Positions 1 through 11,750 of a stretch of DNA of 64,000 bases are shown piece after piece. Every line of letters starts with the position of its first letter. Positions within the stretch are counted from its first letter, which is position 1. The stretch covers positions 49,441 to 113,440 of the forward strand of contig CAJJDN010000013.1 in NCBI GenBank assembly GCA_905182985.1, written 5' to 3'. Below the pieces are notes generated by a model. The model saw nothing but the letters and a program-made list of their open reading frames with translations. It searched no databases and had not been told where the DNA came from. The DNA comes from Paramecium sonneborni. Taxonomy: Eukaryota > Ciliophora > Oligohymenophorea > Peniculida > Parameciidae. The position numbers and the translations under genes were made by a program.

Positions 1-22
1 TTAATAATAATAATAATAATAA
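1..22. repeat. TAA trinucleotide run
   Basis: A short simple repeat at the window edge, just downstream of the minus-strand gene that stops at position 32. It is not a telomere, because no C4A2/C3A3-type repeat is present. Confidence 0.8.
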
Positions 23-31
23 TTACATTAT

Positions 32-937
32 TCATTATTCTTCTTATTAATCTTCTTTTAAAGCAAGCATTAATTTTGATTCATCTCCTAAATCAAAATC
101 CTTTAAACTGAAATCACATTTATTTTATCTTCCCATTTCAGATGTTACACTCTTTGTTGATGTTATGAATTTCATAAATTTGTTCTATCTCTCTTTTCTT
201 AACATTGGCTCTTTTGATTCCTCTATTTATTTGATTAGTTCATATTTCAAAAAACGAGACTCTTTATAAATTATTACATTTTACACTTCTTTTATCACAA
301 TTCATTATTGTTATGCTTTTTATATTTAATCTACTTTTTGATTCTTCAATAAAACTACGTTATAAATTATATTATTACTCAATAACTGATCTAACCAATA
401 CTTCAGAACTAAATGATCTATTTTATTTTATTGGACAATCACATATCAAAATGTCTTTGTATTCTTCATCATTCAATTATTATAAACTATTATATCTTCA
501 TATTTATTTTTACCATTCTCGAAATCCGTTATAATATTAGAATAAATCTTTTTCTGACTAAATATTATTATCTATTGTACTTCAAAAACTCTCACTCGAT
601 AATAGGTAATACATTTATAATTACTCATTTCTAAATTCTGAATGTACACTTGTTCATACCCAACTAAAACATTTGAATTATTTATACTTCGACTTAAATT
701 GTCATAAATCTATTGAATGATGTTTTATTATAACGGAATTTTGTCAGCATTTGTATACAAACAAACTTTATTATAAAGTAAGAACTTACTTACACTTTCT
801 CCAGATTCCTTCTATATGTCACCCAATTTAACCGTTATTTTCACATTCATATATTCTCTAAATATAACTAATTCATTATTCAAAACATGATTCTCCTTTT
901 CTCTAGATAGACAACACATTCCCTCTTGATTTCCCAT
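32..937 (-). CDS. unknown 276-aa protein, possibly N-myristoylated
   Basis: I do not recognise the family. The ORF starts MGNQEGMCCLSREKE, a Met-Gly followed by paired cysteines, which could be N-myristoylated and palmitoylated (inference), and ends in a glutamine/acidic tail before TGA. It needs three introns: 558-580 (23 nt, ends TAG), 487-513 (27 nt, TAG) and 262-286 (25 nt, ends AAG). Removing them gives 831 nt, exactly 277 codons, and joins three frames that are each interrupted by TGA. No membrane segments or catalytic motifs are visible. The start is the first ATG in the open frame. The gene is convergent with nothing inside the window. Confidence 0.7.
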
Positions 938-1067
938 GCAATTATATTAAATAATTATTATTTATAAAATAAAAACAAATAAATGAATTATTTATACCCA
1001 ATCAAAACTATTTATCAATTTTTATAATTGAAAATTCAACTCATCTGTTAGAGTTTCATTCCAATAT

Positions 1068-1360
1068 TCATGATCGGTCTTCACATATTTCATATTATTT
1101 ATTTATATCCTAATAAATCGATAAAATATTGTGAATGTAATTAGAAATTTAAACTAAATCTAAATGTGCCTTCAATTTAATATTAAGATTATATTTCAAC
1201 ATTTTATCGAAAAGTCTCTCTCTATGTAATTTTGGTGATAAAATTCTTCTCTATGGAGGAGGAAATATCTAATATCTTTCGATATATTTATTGTATCGTA
1301 TCACTTTGCCTTTGAGTAAATAAAGAAAGTCTATAACATAAAAATAAGTAAAATATCCAT
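1068..1360 (-). CDS. possible small secreted protein, 3' end uncertain
   Basis: The reading frame begins MDILLIFMLQTFFIYSKAK, which looks like a signal peptide. A 29-nt intron (1276-1304, ends AAG) joins it to a basic segment containing RRILSPKLHRERLF. The first in-frame TGA is at 1070-1068, giving about 87 aa. A second coding-like stretch in another frame (near 965-1075, reading HEYWNETLTDELNF) suggests a missed intron or a sequence error, so the true C-terminus may lie further on. I do not recognise the family. Confidence 0.4.
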
Positions 1361-1857
1361 TAATTCAAATCTTTTACTAATTACAAAATCAATTTATTTA
1401 ATTTATTTTAATAGATTCAATTAAATTATTACGTGTTCTGATTAATTCCCAATTATATATCTCTTAGAATGAATTTTAGCAACAGTATTTGTTTCTCATT
1501 GATATATAAATGATAATGTAGGGTATAGAAAATATAGGATGCACAAAATCTAGAGTAGAATTATCAACTAATTGAAATATTCTATTCTTTTAATCTATAA
1601 AAGGTTGTTAAGCCCTTCAAATTGATGATATGTTCCAAAATGATCTTAAGTAATAAAAAGTTTGAATAATTGCTTAAAGAATATTGTGTAAGATGAGTTC
1701 TTTAAGATATAATAACATTTATCTAAATAGATTTGATGATATTTTCTTGAGATATGTTAAATATTTGACAACTACAGAATTTGAATGTTCACAAATAGGT
1801 TTCTTATGTATATATTTTGAACATATAAAATAAATATAAAAATTAAATAAATAAATT
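1361..1857. other. AT-rich intergenic stretch
   Basis: Divergent upstream region between the minus gene at 1360 and the ATP synthase gene at 1858. I see no reading frame with convincing coding character. It probably carries the promoters of both flanking genes, but no motif is recognisable. Confidence 0.5.
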
Positions 1858-2381
1858 ATGAATAGAATCGCTAATGGAGTGATAGGACTTGCCCTTAAGA
1901 ATTAGGCATGTTTTAGTACAGCAAAGAAAGCTAAGATGGAATTGACAATTAGAACTCCATATAGAACAATATTAGACAAATTTGAAGGTTTTTCAAGAAT
2001 AGTGGCTAAAACAAATGAAGTAATAATAATGCATTATAAATAAATAAGGCAGCATTGATAATTCAAAATAGAACTCCAGCTGCAGTTTATATTTTACCTC
2101 CAGGTCCTTTAAAAATAAAATTCACTTAAGATGTAAAAGGAGTGACAGGTGACTTTTTGCATTTAGGTGGGTATGTATTTGTTAATCCGTATAAATATTA
2201 AATATAATATAGAGATAATACTTGTGAAATTAATTTGATGGATGTAGTAGATAGAAAGGAAGCAAAAGTAGATTAATTTGATAAGTCTGATGTAAAAGAT
2301 GCAGATACAGTAGCTGGAAGATATGCAGGAAAGATTAGAAGAGCTGCATAACGTACATTTATTAAAAAAGCAACAGCATGA
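1858..2381 (+). CDS. mitochondrial F1 ATP synthase delta-type subunit (bacterial epsilon homologue)
   Basis: Predicted central-stalk subunit of the mitochondrial F1Fo ATP synthase. The 164-aa product begins with an N-terminal stretch (MNRIANGVIGLALKNQACF) that looks like a mitochondrial presequence. It is followed by the beta-sandwich order typical of the family: LTIRTPYRTILDKFEGFSRIV, then ILPPGPLKIKF, then LHLGGYVFVNP. This matches the 'TP..xx..V', 'LPGH..' and 'SGGFAxV.P' positions of the bacterial epsilon subunit by order, not by close identity. A short helical C-terminus rich in basic residues follows. One 29-nt intron (2020-2048) ends in AAG. Without it the frame meets TGA, and with it the coding length is 495 nt. 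Assigned on overall layout, so moderately sure. Confidence 0.6.
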
Positions 2382-2417
2382 TATTAATATACATAAATAA
2401 ATAAATATATTTATTAA

Positions 2418-3188
2418 ATGGTATAATCTAAAGGGATGTCAAATTTTGAGACACTTATTAATAAAAATGTATTTGTTTAATAAATAATTAATACTATGCA
2501 TTAACCCTCCAATATTTGTCCAAATCCACCTTCATACTATTTAGAAAAGTGTTTAGAGAATAGAAAAAGATTGTTGGAGTAATTTAAAAATAACAAATTT
2601 AATAAATAATACATCTGTCTTTAAGATGATTCTGAATAATCTATTCAAACTTTAGATTCTATATAAAAGTAATCTTATGAAAAGAATCTATATCCAAAAC
2701 AAGAAACAATCAAATATTAAGAATCATAAAATTACTAAATAAGAGAAAACAATCAATAAAATTAGAAGAAAGTTCTTATCTAATATAAGTTCAAAAGTAA
2801 ATTGTCATAATAAATATAATCAAATGAATTATCTAATGTAAATGTAGAATAATCAAAAAAAGAAATAGATTAATAAATAAATAATAATAATCTTAGAACA
2901 GTTGAAACTTAAACAGATTTATCCTGTAATAATGAAAATTTAGTAAAAGTAAAACAAAAAACTAAATTGATTGATGATTAATGTTAGACTACTGAAGATC
3001 TTTCAATTCATTCTTTAATTATTTAATAGATGAAAGAAGATGCATTAAAACCATATAAAAAATGGTATTCAATAAATTTAAATCCATCAATTCATTAAAA
3101 ATTATTGATGACTGATAAATTTATGTAAGATAACAAAGTAGCCATAGATTATTTTGAAAGTCTTAAGAATAAAATTGATGATAGTTGA
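2418..3188 (+). CDS. unknown Gln/Asn-rich protein, 256 aa
   Basis: A single uninterrupted exon of 257 codons, very rich in glutamine (mostly TAA), asparagine, lysine and serine. It has several QQ and NN runs and no membrane segments. Low-complexity character makes a function impossible to assign. Near the C-terminus a more ordinary segment reads PYKKWYSINLNPSIHQKL. It starts 36 bp after the ATP synthase stop codon and ends 80 bp before the RNase T2 gene, in line with the compact spacing here. Confidence 0.65.
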
Positions 3189-3267
3189 GATATTAATTAT
3201 GTATGTAAATAATTATATGATATCATATAATTATATAATCAGAATATATAATAATTATTTAATAACA

Positions 3268-4089
3268 ATGAAAATAAAAGTAATGATATTGTTAATGTAC
3301 ATATTTAGTCAAACATATTGTTAATAAAATGATGAAATTTTAGGCTATATGTATGTATTTGCTTAAGAATGGCCAGGATCGATATGCAAATTTTAGAAAT
3401 GTACAAAAACATATATGGGAAATTATGATAATGGTAGATGGAATACACATGGATTATGGCCAAATACAATGCTTGAAACAACATGTGGAATGATATTCAA
3501 TTGCAAAGATGAAGAATATGATGAAGATAAATTAACTGTAGCTACAAAAACATTAATAGATGTTACTTGGAATGGTATGTATGCAGATACATTTATATTC
3601 AGAAAGTAAGATATTAGAATTATTAATTAGACATGAATGGGAGAAACATGGAACATGTCATCCAGATAATCTATCATAAAATGGATATATGTTAAGAGTT
3701 GGAAATCTTAATAATTAATATAATATTTATAAAATATTAGCATCAGCAGGAATATATCCAGATGATGATAGATAATTAATAGATTCTGAAATTAGAACTG
3801 CATTTACAAAAGTATTAGGTATATCAACAGCAATGACATATACTTGTTTAAAAGATTGTAAATTAAATAATTTACAAATATATTAGCTGCAACTGGTAAA
3901 TTCTATATTGCTGAATTAAGAACTTGTTTCACTTAATCAATGAAACCTAGAACATGTGATTGTACTTAACCTATCAGTGATTTTGTAACATGTGGAAGAA
4001 CATTCTATTATCCCACTTTTATATTATCAAAAGATTAATAAATTTAACTTGAACAAATCTCTGATTTCAATTATAGCTTTTTAGAATGA
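3268..4089 (+). CDS. secreted RNase T2 family ribonuclease
   Basis: RNase T2 enzymes cleave single-stranded RNA in lysosomes or outside the cell through a 2',3'-cyclic phosphate. The 255-aa product starts MKIKVMILLMYIFSQTYC, a clear signal peptide. Both catalytic signatures are present: CAS-I as NTHGLWPN near residue 60, and CAS-II as HEWEKHGTCHP near residue 113, supplying both histidines and the glutamate/lysine. Several cysteines fit the disulfide pattern. Two introns are needed, 3606-3630 (25 nt) and 3858-3886 (29 nt), both ending in TAG. CAS-II is only assembled when the first is removed. Spliced coding length is 768 nt. The product probably acts in the phagosome or lysosome. Confidence 0.92.
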
Positions 4090-4160
4090 GATTATACAAT
4101 TTAATATTATAATTTATAATAATAATAATAATAAGACATTATTAATAAAAACGAATTTAG

Positions 4161-5376
4161 ATGATCTTTTGGAATAGATTAATGTCATCATTACCAAACT
4201 TTATATTGTTTGGAGTACTCATATTTACATACATCATATATTTTATTGTAATTTATTTATTTTACAAAGACCAATTTAAAACCATAATTTGATGGATTAA
4301 CTTATGAAATCATCATATAACATTTATTTATTCTTATATTTCTAATTTCCTTATTCAGAGCTATGTATCTAAAACCAGGACTTATGTCAAAAGTTTTAAT
4401 TATTTTTATTTAGGAAACTATTGATGAAGCTTTGGAATAAATGAAAAGATTTCAATAATTAGATAAAGAGATAACAGATTAAAAAGAAAAATAAAGTTTA
4501 AAATCTGGTTCAAAATTTAAAGCAGAAAATGAAGAAGTTAAATGTTTAGTCAATCTTGATAGTGAAACAATTATTATTGAAGAAGAAAAAACAATAAAAT
4601 TAGATCAAAACCTAAATACTCAATCTTAAAGATTTTGTAAAAAATGTTGTATACCTAAACCCCCAAGAGTTCATCATTGTTCAGCATGTAATAATTGTTG
4701 GTAGAAAATGGATCATCATTGTTTATGGATTAACAATTGTGTTGCTAAAGATAATTATAAAATGTTTATTTGTATGGTCTTTTTTAATAAATTTAAAATT
4801 AGAGACTTTCTTTTAATTTGGGTCACTATTTCATAATATAATGTTTTTTAGATGTTAATAACAAATGATGTTTCAGATATTTCAGATTTAAAACTCTATT
4901 TAATAGTGCTACATTTCTATTTAATATTCCTTCTTTCTGTTCTGATATTTGGATTCTTTTTATTTCATATTTACCTTATATCCTAAAATAAAACAACCCT
5001 TGAACAACTTGAAGATAAACCAGATGTACAATAATTATAATCATAATATTTAGAAACATAAATATAATAGAGGAATATGGCTTAATTTTTAATTTATTTT
5101 AGGTTCAAATATTTTGTATTGGTTTTTACCAATCTAATGATTTATACAAAATAATTATAAATTTCAACTAATTTTTATTTTTAGATTAGCTTATTTTTTT
5201 ATACTTTCTTATTCTCATTTAATATCTATTTAAAAATTATAACAAATTCAACATATGAGATCTAATATAGATTATTTAACAAAGATAATAAATTTTTTAG
5301 ATATATTATTATATTAGTTTAAAATATAGGAAATTATCCTATTTCAATATAAATTAAAAATTAAAATAACTATTGA
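4161..5376 (+). CDS. DHHC-type protein S-palmitoyltransferase
   Basis: Integral membrane acyltransferase that attaches palmitate to cysteines of target proteins. Two N-terminal membrane segments and a Gln/Lys-rich cytosolic loop lead into the Cys-rich domain. This reads FCKKCCIPKPPRVHHCSACN and then the catalytic DHHCLWINNC near residue 175. Two more membrane segments follow, then a TTxE-like element (KTTLEQL). A 22-nt intron (4248-4269) ending AAG is needed to pass a TGA. A possible second intron of 21 nt (4405-4425) is in frame and carries no stop, so I cannot tell whether it is spliced. The frame continues past TTxE with further hydrophobic stretches to TGA at 5374, making about 397 aa. 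This tail is odd for the family. Confidence 0.88.
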
Positions 5377-5628
5377 ATCATTGTCAAAATTTACACTTTT
5401 GATCTTGTCAACAGATATTTTTAATTTATTTTTTTATTCTTAGTAATTTTAATATTTTATTTAAACTAAATTATATCTCTAAATCAAATTGCATATAAAT
5501 TTTTAAAGAATTTTTAGTTGTTATTAAAATATAAAATGCAATTCTAATTTAAAAAGATTAAGAATATAAGGATAGTTTAAGTGAAACTATAATTGAAATA
5601 TAAAAAAATGAATAATTAAAATATATAT
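5377..5628. other. convergent intergenic spacer
   Basis: AT-rich 3' spacer between the convergent DHHC and cyclin genes. Nothing recognisable is seen in it. Confidence 0.5.
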
Positions 5629-6530
5629 TCATTATTATACACAATCTTAAGCATTGTAATATTTTAACATATCTATTTAAAACAACAATAATTATTTATA
5701 TGAGATTTGCATGAATTCTTCCCACCATTTTTACGAACAAAACTCTTCTTTTAGTTTAATTAATTTTTATTTATCAACTGCATGCATTCTAAAGAATTAA
5801 ATTCCTAAATAAATAGAACCTTTTACACAATCAACTTAGGTCTTAAATAATTAAATTTACATACCATATCAGTAGAAAAGTCAACAAAGAATGTATCTTA
5901 AAAGATATCAAATATCATTTATCTCAACCCCTATTCAAAATGAAAGATCTAGAGGTAGATTAAACATAAATTACTTTTAAATAGTTCAATAACAACTGAT
6001 AACTATCTAGAGTTTCATTTTTTAAATCAAAATTAATTATTCTCAAAATATGTTATTCTGCTTCTAATACTTCTTTTTTCCAATCTGCATATTATTCATT
6101 ATTAAATAAGGGTACTAATTTATCAAAGTATTCAATGTTGTAATTTTCATATTATTCTATACTTAAATATTTAATTGGATCATCATCATCATCAACCTAA
6201 TTATTAAGTAATAATTTTTATTTTCTTTCTTAATTAGCTAATGTGTACATTTTATTCACAACACAAATTACTTACTTATTAGTATGAATTCCTTACTAAC
6301 TAAAATATCTCTAATTCTTTTTTAATCTTCGACTATTTTACTCACTAAATAAAAACAGGCTGTAATAACCATTTCTTTTTTAAACTATCTCTTGTTACTT
6401 AGTGTAAATCTATCGATCTATCTTTGTCATACCTTTTATAAATAGTAATCACATGACTTATAGTAGGAGTAGATAAATTTAATATTACTCCAATTTCTTA
6501 TATAAGTCTCAAAAATTCATATCCTTTCAT
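5629..6530 (-). CDS. cyclin L/K-type cyclin (transcription or splicing cyclin)
   Basis: Cyclins of the L/K/T group activate CDKs that phosphorylate the RNA polymerase II tail and splicing factors. The 267-aa product has the first cyclin fold with KEMVITACFYLVSKIVED, then KRIRDIL (compare the 'ASKIEE..RRIRDV' signature of cyclin L), and EVLEAEQHILRIINFDL. The second fold contains SIYLGIQFFRM and KWWEEF. Four introns are needed: 6410-6432, 6271-6296, 5949-5974 and 5842-5864 (23, 26, 26 and 23 nt). Two of them end in AAG. The spliced length is 804 nt, exactly 268 codons. It starts only 28 bp from the stop of the next minus gene upstream. Confidence 0.82.
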
Positions 6531-6558
6531 TATGTAATTATTTTATATTAAATAAATA

Positions 6559-7512
6559 TCAAATAAAAGTAGCTAATTCATTTTTCAAATTATTTAGTTC
6601 TTCATTCTCATATTCTAATATCCATGACATTTAATTTAATTTCTTATTGAATTATTTAGCTACATTGAATATCATATGTCTAATAACTGGCAAAGGATAT
6701 TCATCAATTATCCATTTTTTTAATTACTTATCTGAAGAATAATCTTCAAAACTTTCTCTTATTGCATTGATTGCATATTCTAAGTATATATCAACTATAT
6801 CTTATCCAATCAATAATCTTTATAAAATCATAATTAAATTTCTTAAATCAATTTTATATCTTCTTCTTCTTCGCTTTTCTAATGGAAGATTTTAATCAAT
6901 AAGTAACTATTTATCAAACAGTTTTTATATACTCTCATTTTTTGAATCAATCAAATAAATATTCAATTTACCATTCTCCCATTTTAAATCAATTATTAAA
7001 TAATGAATTGTTATACCACAAATAAGTGTTAAATTAGATATCTATTATTATCTTAATCTATTAAATTAATCTTATAAGGTAGATAATTGTTCTATTGAAT
7101 TTTAAATGATATCGCACCCATAAAATAATGAATTTATTTCTTTTGGTATTTTATTTCCAAATTCTTAATAAACTTTTAGTTATTATACAATGTTATTATT
7201 CAGTAAATAATCAAGATGATATCTCTATAATTCATCAAAATTTTCGAAATCTCCTTCAAATGTTAAGTTTAACAATTTAATTAATTCAAAGTAAAATTTC
7301 CAAAATAGAGCAACATTATGATTGATTTCAAAATATGTATTAAAAAGTGCATAAAATCCACATATATTAGGTAGATATTATTCTATGGAAATAAGTCTCT
7401 TAACATTATAGATTTCTTCAACAATGGTTTTAGTCTCATTTAAGGTATTTGAGTATATTTAATCAATAATTTCATTTAAAATTTCTTATTCTTGCAAAGC
7501 ATATTTATTCAT
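6559..7512 (-). CDS. unknown 317-aa protein with possible Cys-His protease motif
   Basis: A single exon of 318 codons. I do not recognise the family with certainty. Near residue 48 it reads EQYLPNICGFYALFN, and near residue 170 ITIHYLIIDLK followed by IYLIDSKNES. The order of Gln, Cys-Gly-x-x-Ala-Leu, His and then Asp/Asn resembles papain-fold deubiquitinase or Josephin-type enzymes, so a cysteine protease is a hypothesis, not a call. The remainder is helical with a basic KRRRRYK patch. The whole ORF occurs a second time at 7724-8677 because of an assembly duplication. Confidence 0.6.
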
Positions 7513-7723
7513 TTATTATTAATTATTAAAAATAATAATATATAGATTTTATATTAATAGATATTATGAATTATATTTAAGGAATGTTATTTAAAAGTAT
7601 AAAGAATGTTTGATATTTATAATAATAATATATAACAGTCTAATATTTNTTACTCCAATTTCTTATATAAGTCTCAAAAATTCATATCCTTTCATTATGT
7701 AATTATTTTATATTAAATAAATA

Positions 7724-8677
7724 TCAAATAAAAGTAGCTAATTCATTTTTCAAATTATTTAGTTCTTCATTCTCATATTCTAATATCCATGACATTTAAT
7801 TTAATTTCTTATTGAATTATTTAGCTACATTGAATATCATATGTCTAATAACTGGCAAAGGATATTCATCAATTATCCATTTTTTTAATTACTTATCTGA
7901 AGAATAATCTTCAAAACTTTCTCTTATTGCATTGATTGCATATTCTAAGTATATATCAACTATATCTTATCCAATCAATAATCTTTATAAAATCATAATT
8001 AAATTTCTTAAATCAATTTTATATCTTCTTCTTCTTCGCTTTTCTAATGGAAGATTTTAATCAATAAGTAACTATTTATCAAACAGTTTTTATATACTCT
8101 CATTTTTTGAATCAATCAAATAAATATTCAATTTACCATTCTCCCATTTTAAATCAATTATTAAATAATGAATTGTTATACCACAAATAAGTGTTAAATT
8201 AGATATCTATTATTATCTTAATCTATTAAATTAATCTTATAAGGTAGATAATTGTTCTATTGAATTTTAAATGATATCGCACCCATAAAATAATGAATTT
8301 ATTTCTTTTGGTATTTTATTTCCAAATTCTTAATAAACTTTTAGTTATTATACAATGTTATTATTCAGTAAATAATCAAGATGATATCTCTATAATTCAT
8401 CAAAATTTTCGAAATCTCCTTCAAATGTTAAGTTTAACAATTTAATTAATTCAAAGTAAAATTTCCAAAATAGAGCAACATTATGATTGATTTCAAAATA
8501 TGTATTAAAAAGTGCATAAAATCCACATATATTAGGTAGATATTATTCTATGGAAATAAGTCTCTTAACATTATAGATTTCTTCAACAATGGTTTTAGTC
8601 TCATTTAAGGTATTTGAGTATATTTAATCAATAATTTCATTTAAAATTTCTTATTCTTGCAAAGCATATTTATTCAT
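7724..8677 (-). other. duplicate copy of the 317-aa ORF (assembly artefact)
   Basis: Second copy of the gene at 6559-7512, inside the repeat centred on the N at 7649. It should not be counted as a separate gene unless long reads show a real tandem duplication. Confidence 0.85.
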
Positions 8678-8868
8678 TTATTATTAATTATTAAAAATAA
8701 TAATATATAGATTTTATATTAATAGATATTATGAATTATATTTAAGGAATGTTATTTAAAAGTATAAAGAATGTTTGATATTTATAATAATAATATATAA
8801 CAGTCTAATATTTAAAAATATAAAAATTATTTGAATTAATATAAATAGTTGAATAAAAATAAGAAGAG

Positions 8869-9431
8869 ATGGATTCAAAAAAATTAAGTAAAATAATAGA
8901 GCTAATTTTCTTATCGATAGCTGTAAAATATTAATGAATAATATAAGTGGTTATCAGTGCTAGCTTGTTTGATTAGAACAGATTTTAATTTTCCATTTGC
9001 TTTCTTTTGTTATTATTTATGGATATCAAGAGATGATAAAGCTAATTCTTTAATGGTAATATATAAAATTGATATATCTATAGTTAATGGTATTGAATGG
9101 AATCTTAATTTTGGTTGATTTAATTTGGTTATTGTCAGTTGGATCAATTTGGACTGCTACAGAAAAGAATAATCCAGTTTGGGGAAGATTACATGGTCTA
9201 CATGTATTTGTAATATTTATTAGTATTGTAAATGCTTTATTAAAAGTAAAATAATAGATTAATTATTAGGTTGGTGCAATTGTGGCAATAAATTCTTATA
9301 GAGGAAATTAATAATAAGTTGGTAATTAATAAATAATTACATTAGCTGGTCCTGTTGGAACATAAAATCCATAATAAAGTGGATTCAATGATATGTCTTA
9401 AAATAGATAACAACCATATGCATAATTTTGA
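8869..9431 (+). CDS. small four-helix membrane protein, 161 aa
   Basis: The product has about four hydrophobic segments: LIFLSIAWLSVLACL, FPFAFFCYYLWI, LMVLNGILILVDLIWLLSV and LHVFVIFISIVNALLKVGAI. A hydrophilic Gln/Asn-rich tail of about 50 residues follows. Basic residues flank the helices. I do not recognise the family; the size and layout fit a small ciliate membrane protein. Three introns are needed: 8923-8947 (25 nt, ends AAG), 9056-9083 (28 nt, TAG) and 9246-9269 (24 nt, TAG). Coding length is 486 nt after removal. Confidence 0.75.
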
Positions 9432-9507
9432 TGAAATTAAATATATTCAAAATTATATATAAACTTTAAATAATTATTATATAAATAAAATTTAACAGTA
9501 AAATTAT

Positions 9508-10110
9508 ATGTCAATGTAATAACAAAAATATCAAACTCTAATGGGTTCTGATGATGTATCACAATTATGTAGTGGATTTATTAGATTTATAGAAGAAGTA
9601 ATTCTCTTAATATTATATAAATAGATTCTATTACCTATTGCAAAATAAGATACTAAATAATTTTAAAATTGGACAAAGTTTAAAGAAATCATTGATCCAT
9701 TTAATAAAAAAATAGAATTACAAAGAGTTGAGTAATTTTTCTAATAATTTAATAATTCTAAGATTAATCAAGAGAATAAACCACCTACTCCAATTCTAAA
9801 AGATTAAACTAAAAATACTGTAAATATTTAAGATAGAAGTTATTCAATACCATAGACTACAGTATTTTAAACTATTAAAGAAGATTATGAAACTAAACTA
9901 AAAGAAATTACAGATAAAATAAATAAAACTTTTCATTAAAATAATACTCATTTAGATATCCTTCTAAAAATGAATAGTACTACTCAAGAAGCTAAAAATA
10001 AATTAGAACTTACTAATAGCAATTAAAGAAATACATCGATTACTAGAAGAGTGGAATATAAAAGAAGAAATACAGATTACTACTCTTTTAAACCTATTAA
10101 TATACAATGA
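9508..10110 (+). CDS. unknown Gln-rich protein, 200 aa
   Basis: An intronless ORF of 201 codons starting MSMQQQKYQ. The N-terminal third is moderately hydrophobic (GFIRFIEEVILLILYKQILL) and could form an amphipathic helix or helical bundle. The rest is charged, with helix-forming stretches such as ETKLKEITDKINKTF, and a basic C-terminus (RRVEYKRRNTDYY). No known domain is recognised. It lies 76 bp after the small membrane protein and converges on the coiled-coil gene, with 44 bp between stops. Confidence 0.65.
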
Positions 10111-10154
10111 ATAAATATTTGCATATAACTAAAAAATATTTAAACATATTCTAA

Positions 10155-11750
10155 TCAAAACTCATCTTCTGGATTTTCTCCATCATCAAAACCTTCAATT
10201 TACTATTATTATTATTATATTGTTTATTTATTAGGAAATTAAAATAACTTTTATTATGACTGTTATTATTATTGTTATTTTGATATATTTAATTCATCAA
10301 CATCAACTTTTTTTTTATTTGCATAAAATATTTAATCATGAATCAAAGTTACTATCTTTTCATTATCTAATAATGTTTAAATTAATTTATCTCTATCTTC
10401 TTTTTCTAACATATCTAATTTATCTAAATAATTAACTATAACTCTTACTTTTATTATTCTTATTTAGAATTCTTGCTTCTCCTTTTATTTATATTATTTC
10501 TTCTTTTATATCATCAATACATTTTCTTAATACGTGTTCTAATTCTGATTTGCTTTATAATTCTTATATGTATAATTATTTCAATTCTCTTACTTTCTTT
10601 TATTCCTTTTTTAATGTTGATTATAAGGATTTCATTGTTTTCTCATACCTTTACTTATATTATTGAATTTATGAAGAACCTTAAACTTATTCTTATTATA
10701 TTTAAGATGGATTTAATTATTCATCTTTATTTTATTTATTCTAAGATTAGGCTAAATTCTTAACAGACCTAATTCTTACTTTTGCTTTACTTCCAGGTCT
10801 TACAACATCCTAATAAGATGGTTAATCAAAAGAATGATCATCCTATTCTATTTCATCTTTTTAAACTTCATTCAATAATTTCTCATATTATTAAATTTAT
10901 GATTTAAGAATCGCATTTTTCTTCTTTTTCATTATTAATTCTTTTAATAGCATTTCTCGATCATTCTCTTATGTCTAATACTATATTTTTAATTCTTTAT
11001 ATTTTTACATCAGAGAATGATTTTCATTATCTATTTTTTATGCTATATTTTTAATCCATTCTAATTCACTAATCAATTAATTTTCCTTCTCAATATATTC
11101 CTAATCATTTTTACCTTTCTTTATTCTTTCCTCTTCAAATTATTTCTTTATTTCATTTATTTTATTATTAAAAAATCTAATAATATCCCTCTCTTAATCC
11201 ACTAATATTTTTGATGTTCTTAATTAAATATTATTTATTCCTTCAATGATTTTATTATGATCCTTATATATATTCTCCATTATTTTTCTATCCCCTTAAT
11301 CTAAAGCTGTCTTAGCTCTTAATTCATATTATAATTCTTCTATTGTTTTTCTATATTCAATTTCTCTATTAACAAATCTTTCTTATCTATTTTTTAATTC
11401 TAATTCCAATTAATTTGTTCTCATCTTCTCTTTTTCCAATATTGCTTACAATTCTTAACACTTTAATATCCAATCTTATGCCGTCATTTCATTTTTAGCA
11501 ATCACATTATTTTATTAGATTTACTTTTTCTTATTTTTTGGATCGTTTGGATCACCTTTCTTACCTTAAAGATCTATTTACATTTTTGTCGGTTTTAAGA
11601 TTGCCTCAGAATTAATAACTAAAAATTAAATTCAAACTCACATTTCGTTAAATCAGGAGTTGTTGATGCTAATCTATCTGCAATTTCTTACATCTTTTAC
11701 ATACTCTTTGTATTTTTTATATATTATTAGTCATCTTATATTTTCTACAT
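10155..11750 (-). CDS. coiled-coil protein, 515 aa
   Basis: A long, highly charged protein rich in Glu, Lys and Gln with heptad-like spacing through most of its length, for example NREIEYRKTIEELQYELR and LLKELIMKKKKNAILK. A basic/proline break (PSYQDVVRPGSKAK) separates two coiled-coil blocks. The C-terminus has a poly-Gln tract and an acidic end (GFDDGENPEDEF). It resembles ciliary or basal-body coiled-coil proteins in style, but I cannot name one. Two introns are needed: 11619-11641 (23 nt) and 10424-10448 (25 nt), both ending TAG, leaving 516 codons. The start is the first ATG. The frame is also open upstream through AT-rich DNA, so the start is somewhat uncertain. Confidence 0.75.

Larger units (their letters stand above)
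6485..8813. repeat. 1,164-bp direct repeat around a single N (assembly overlap)
   Basis: Bases 6485-7648 recur at 7650-8813 with an offset of 1,165. Spot checks along the length agreed, and the copies meet exactly at the lone N at 7649. The second copy ends partway into flanking sequence and contains only the first 46 bases of the cyclin gene. This is the pattern of two overlapping contigs joined without merging, so the region most likely occurs once. Confidence 0.9.

Noticed and set aside
1..22. Telomeric repeat at the window start
   Set aside because: The repeat is (TAA)n; Paramecium/Tetrahymena telomeres are C4A2/C3A3-type.
7724..8677. A true tandem duplication of the 317-aa gene
   Set aside because: The two copies match and meet at a single N with only a stub of the neighbouring gene repeated, as expected for a contig overlap.
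10473..10763. Hydrophobic plus-strand ORF as a membrane protein
   Set aside because: It is the complement of the Lys/Glu-rich coiled-coil gene on the minus strand.
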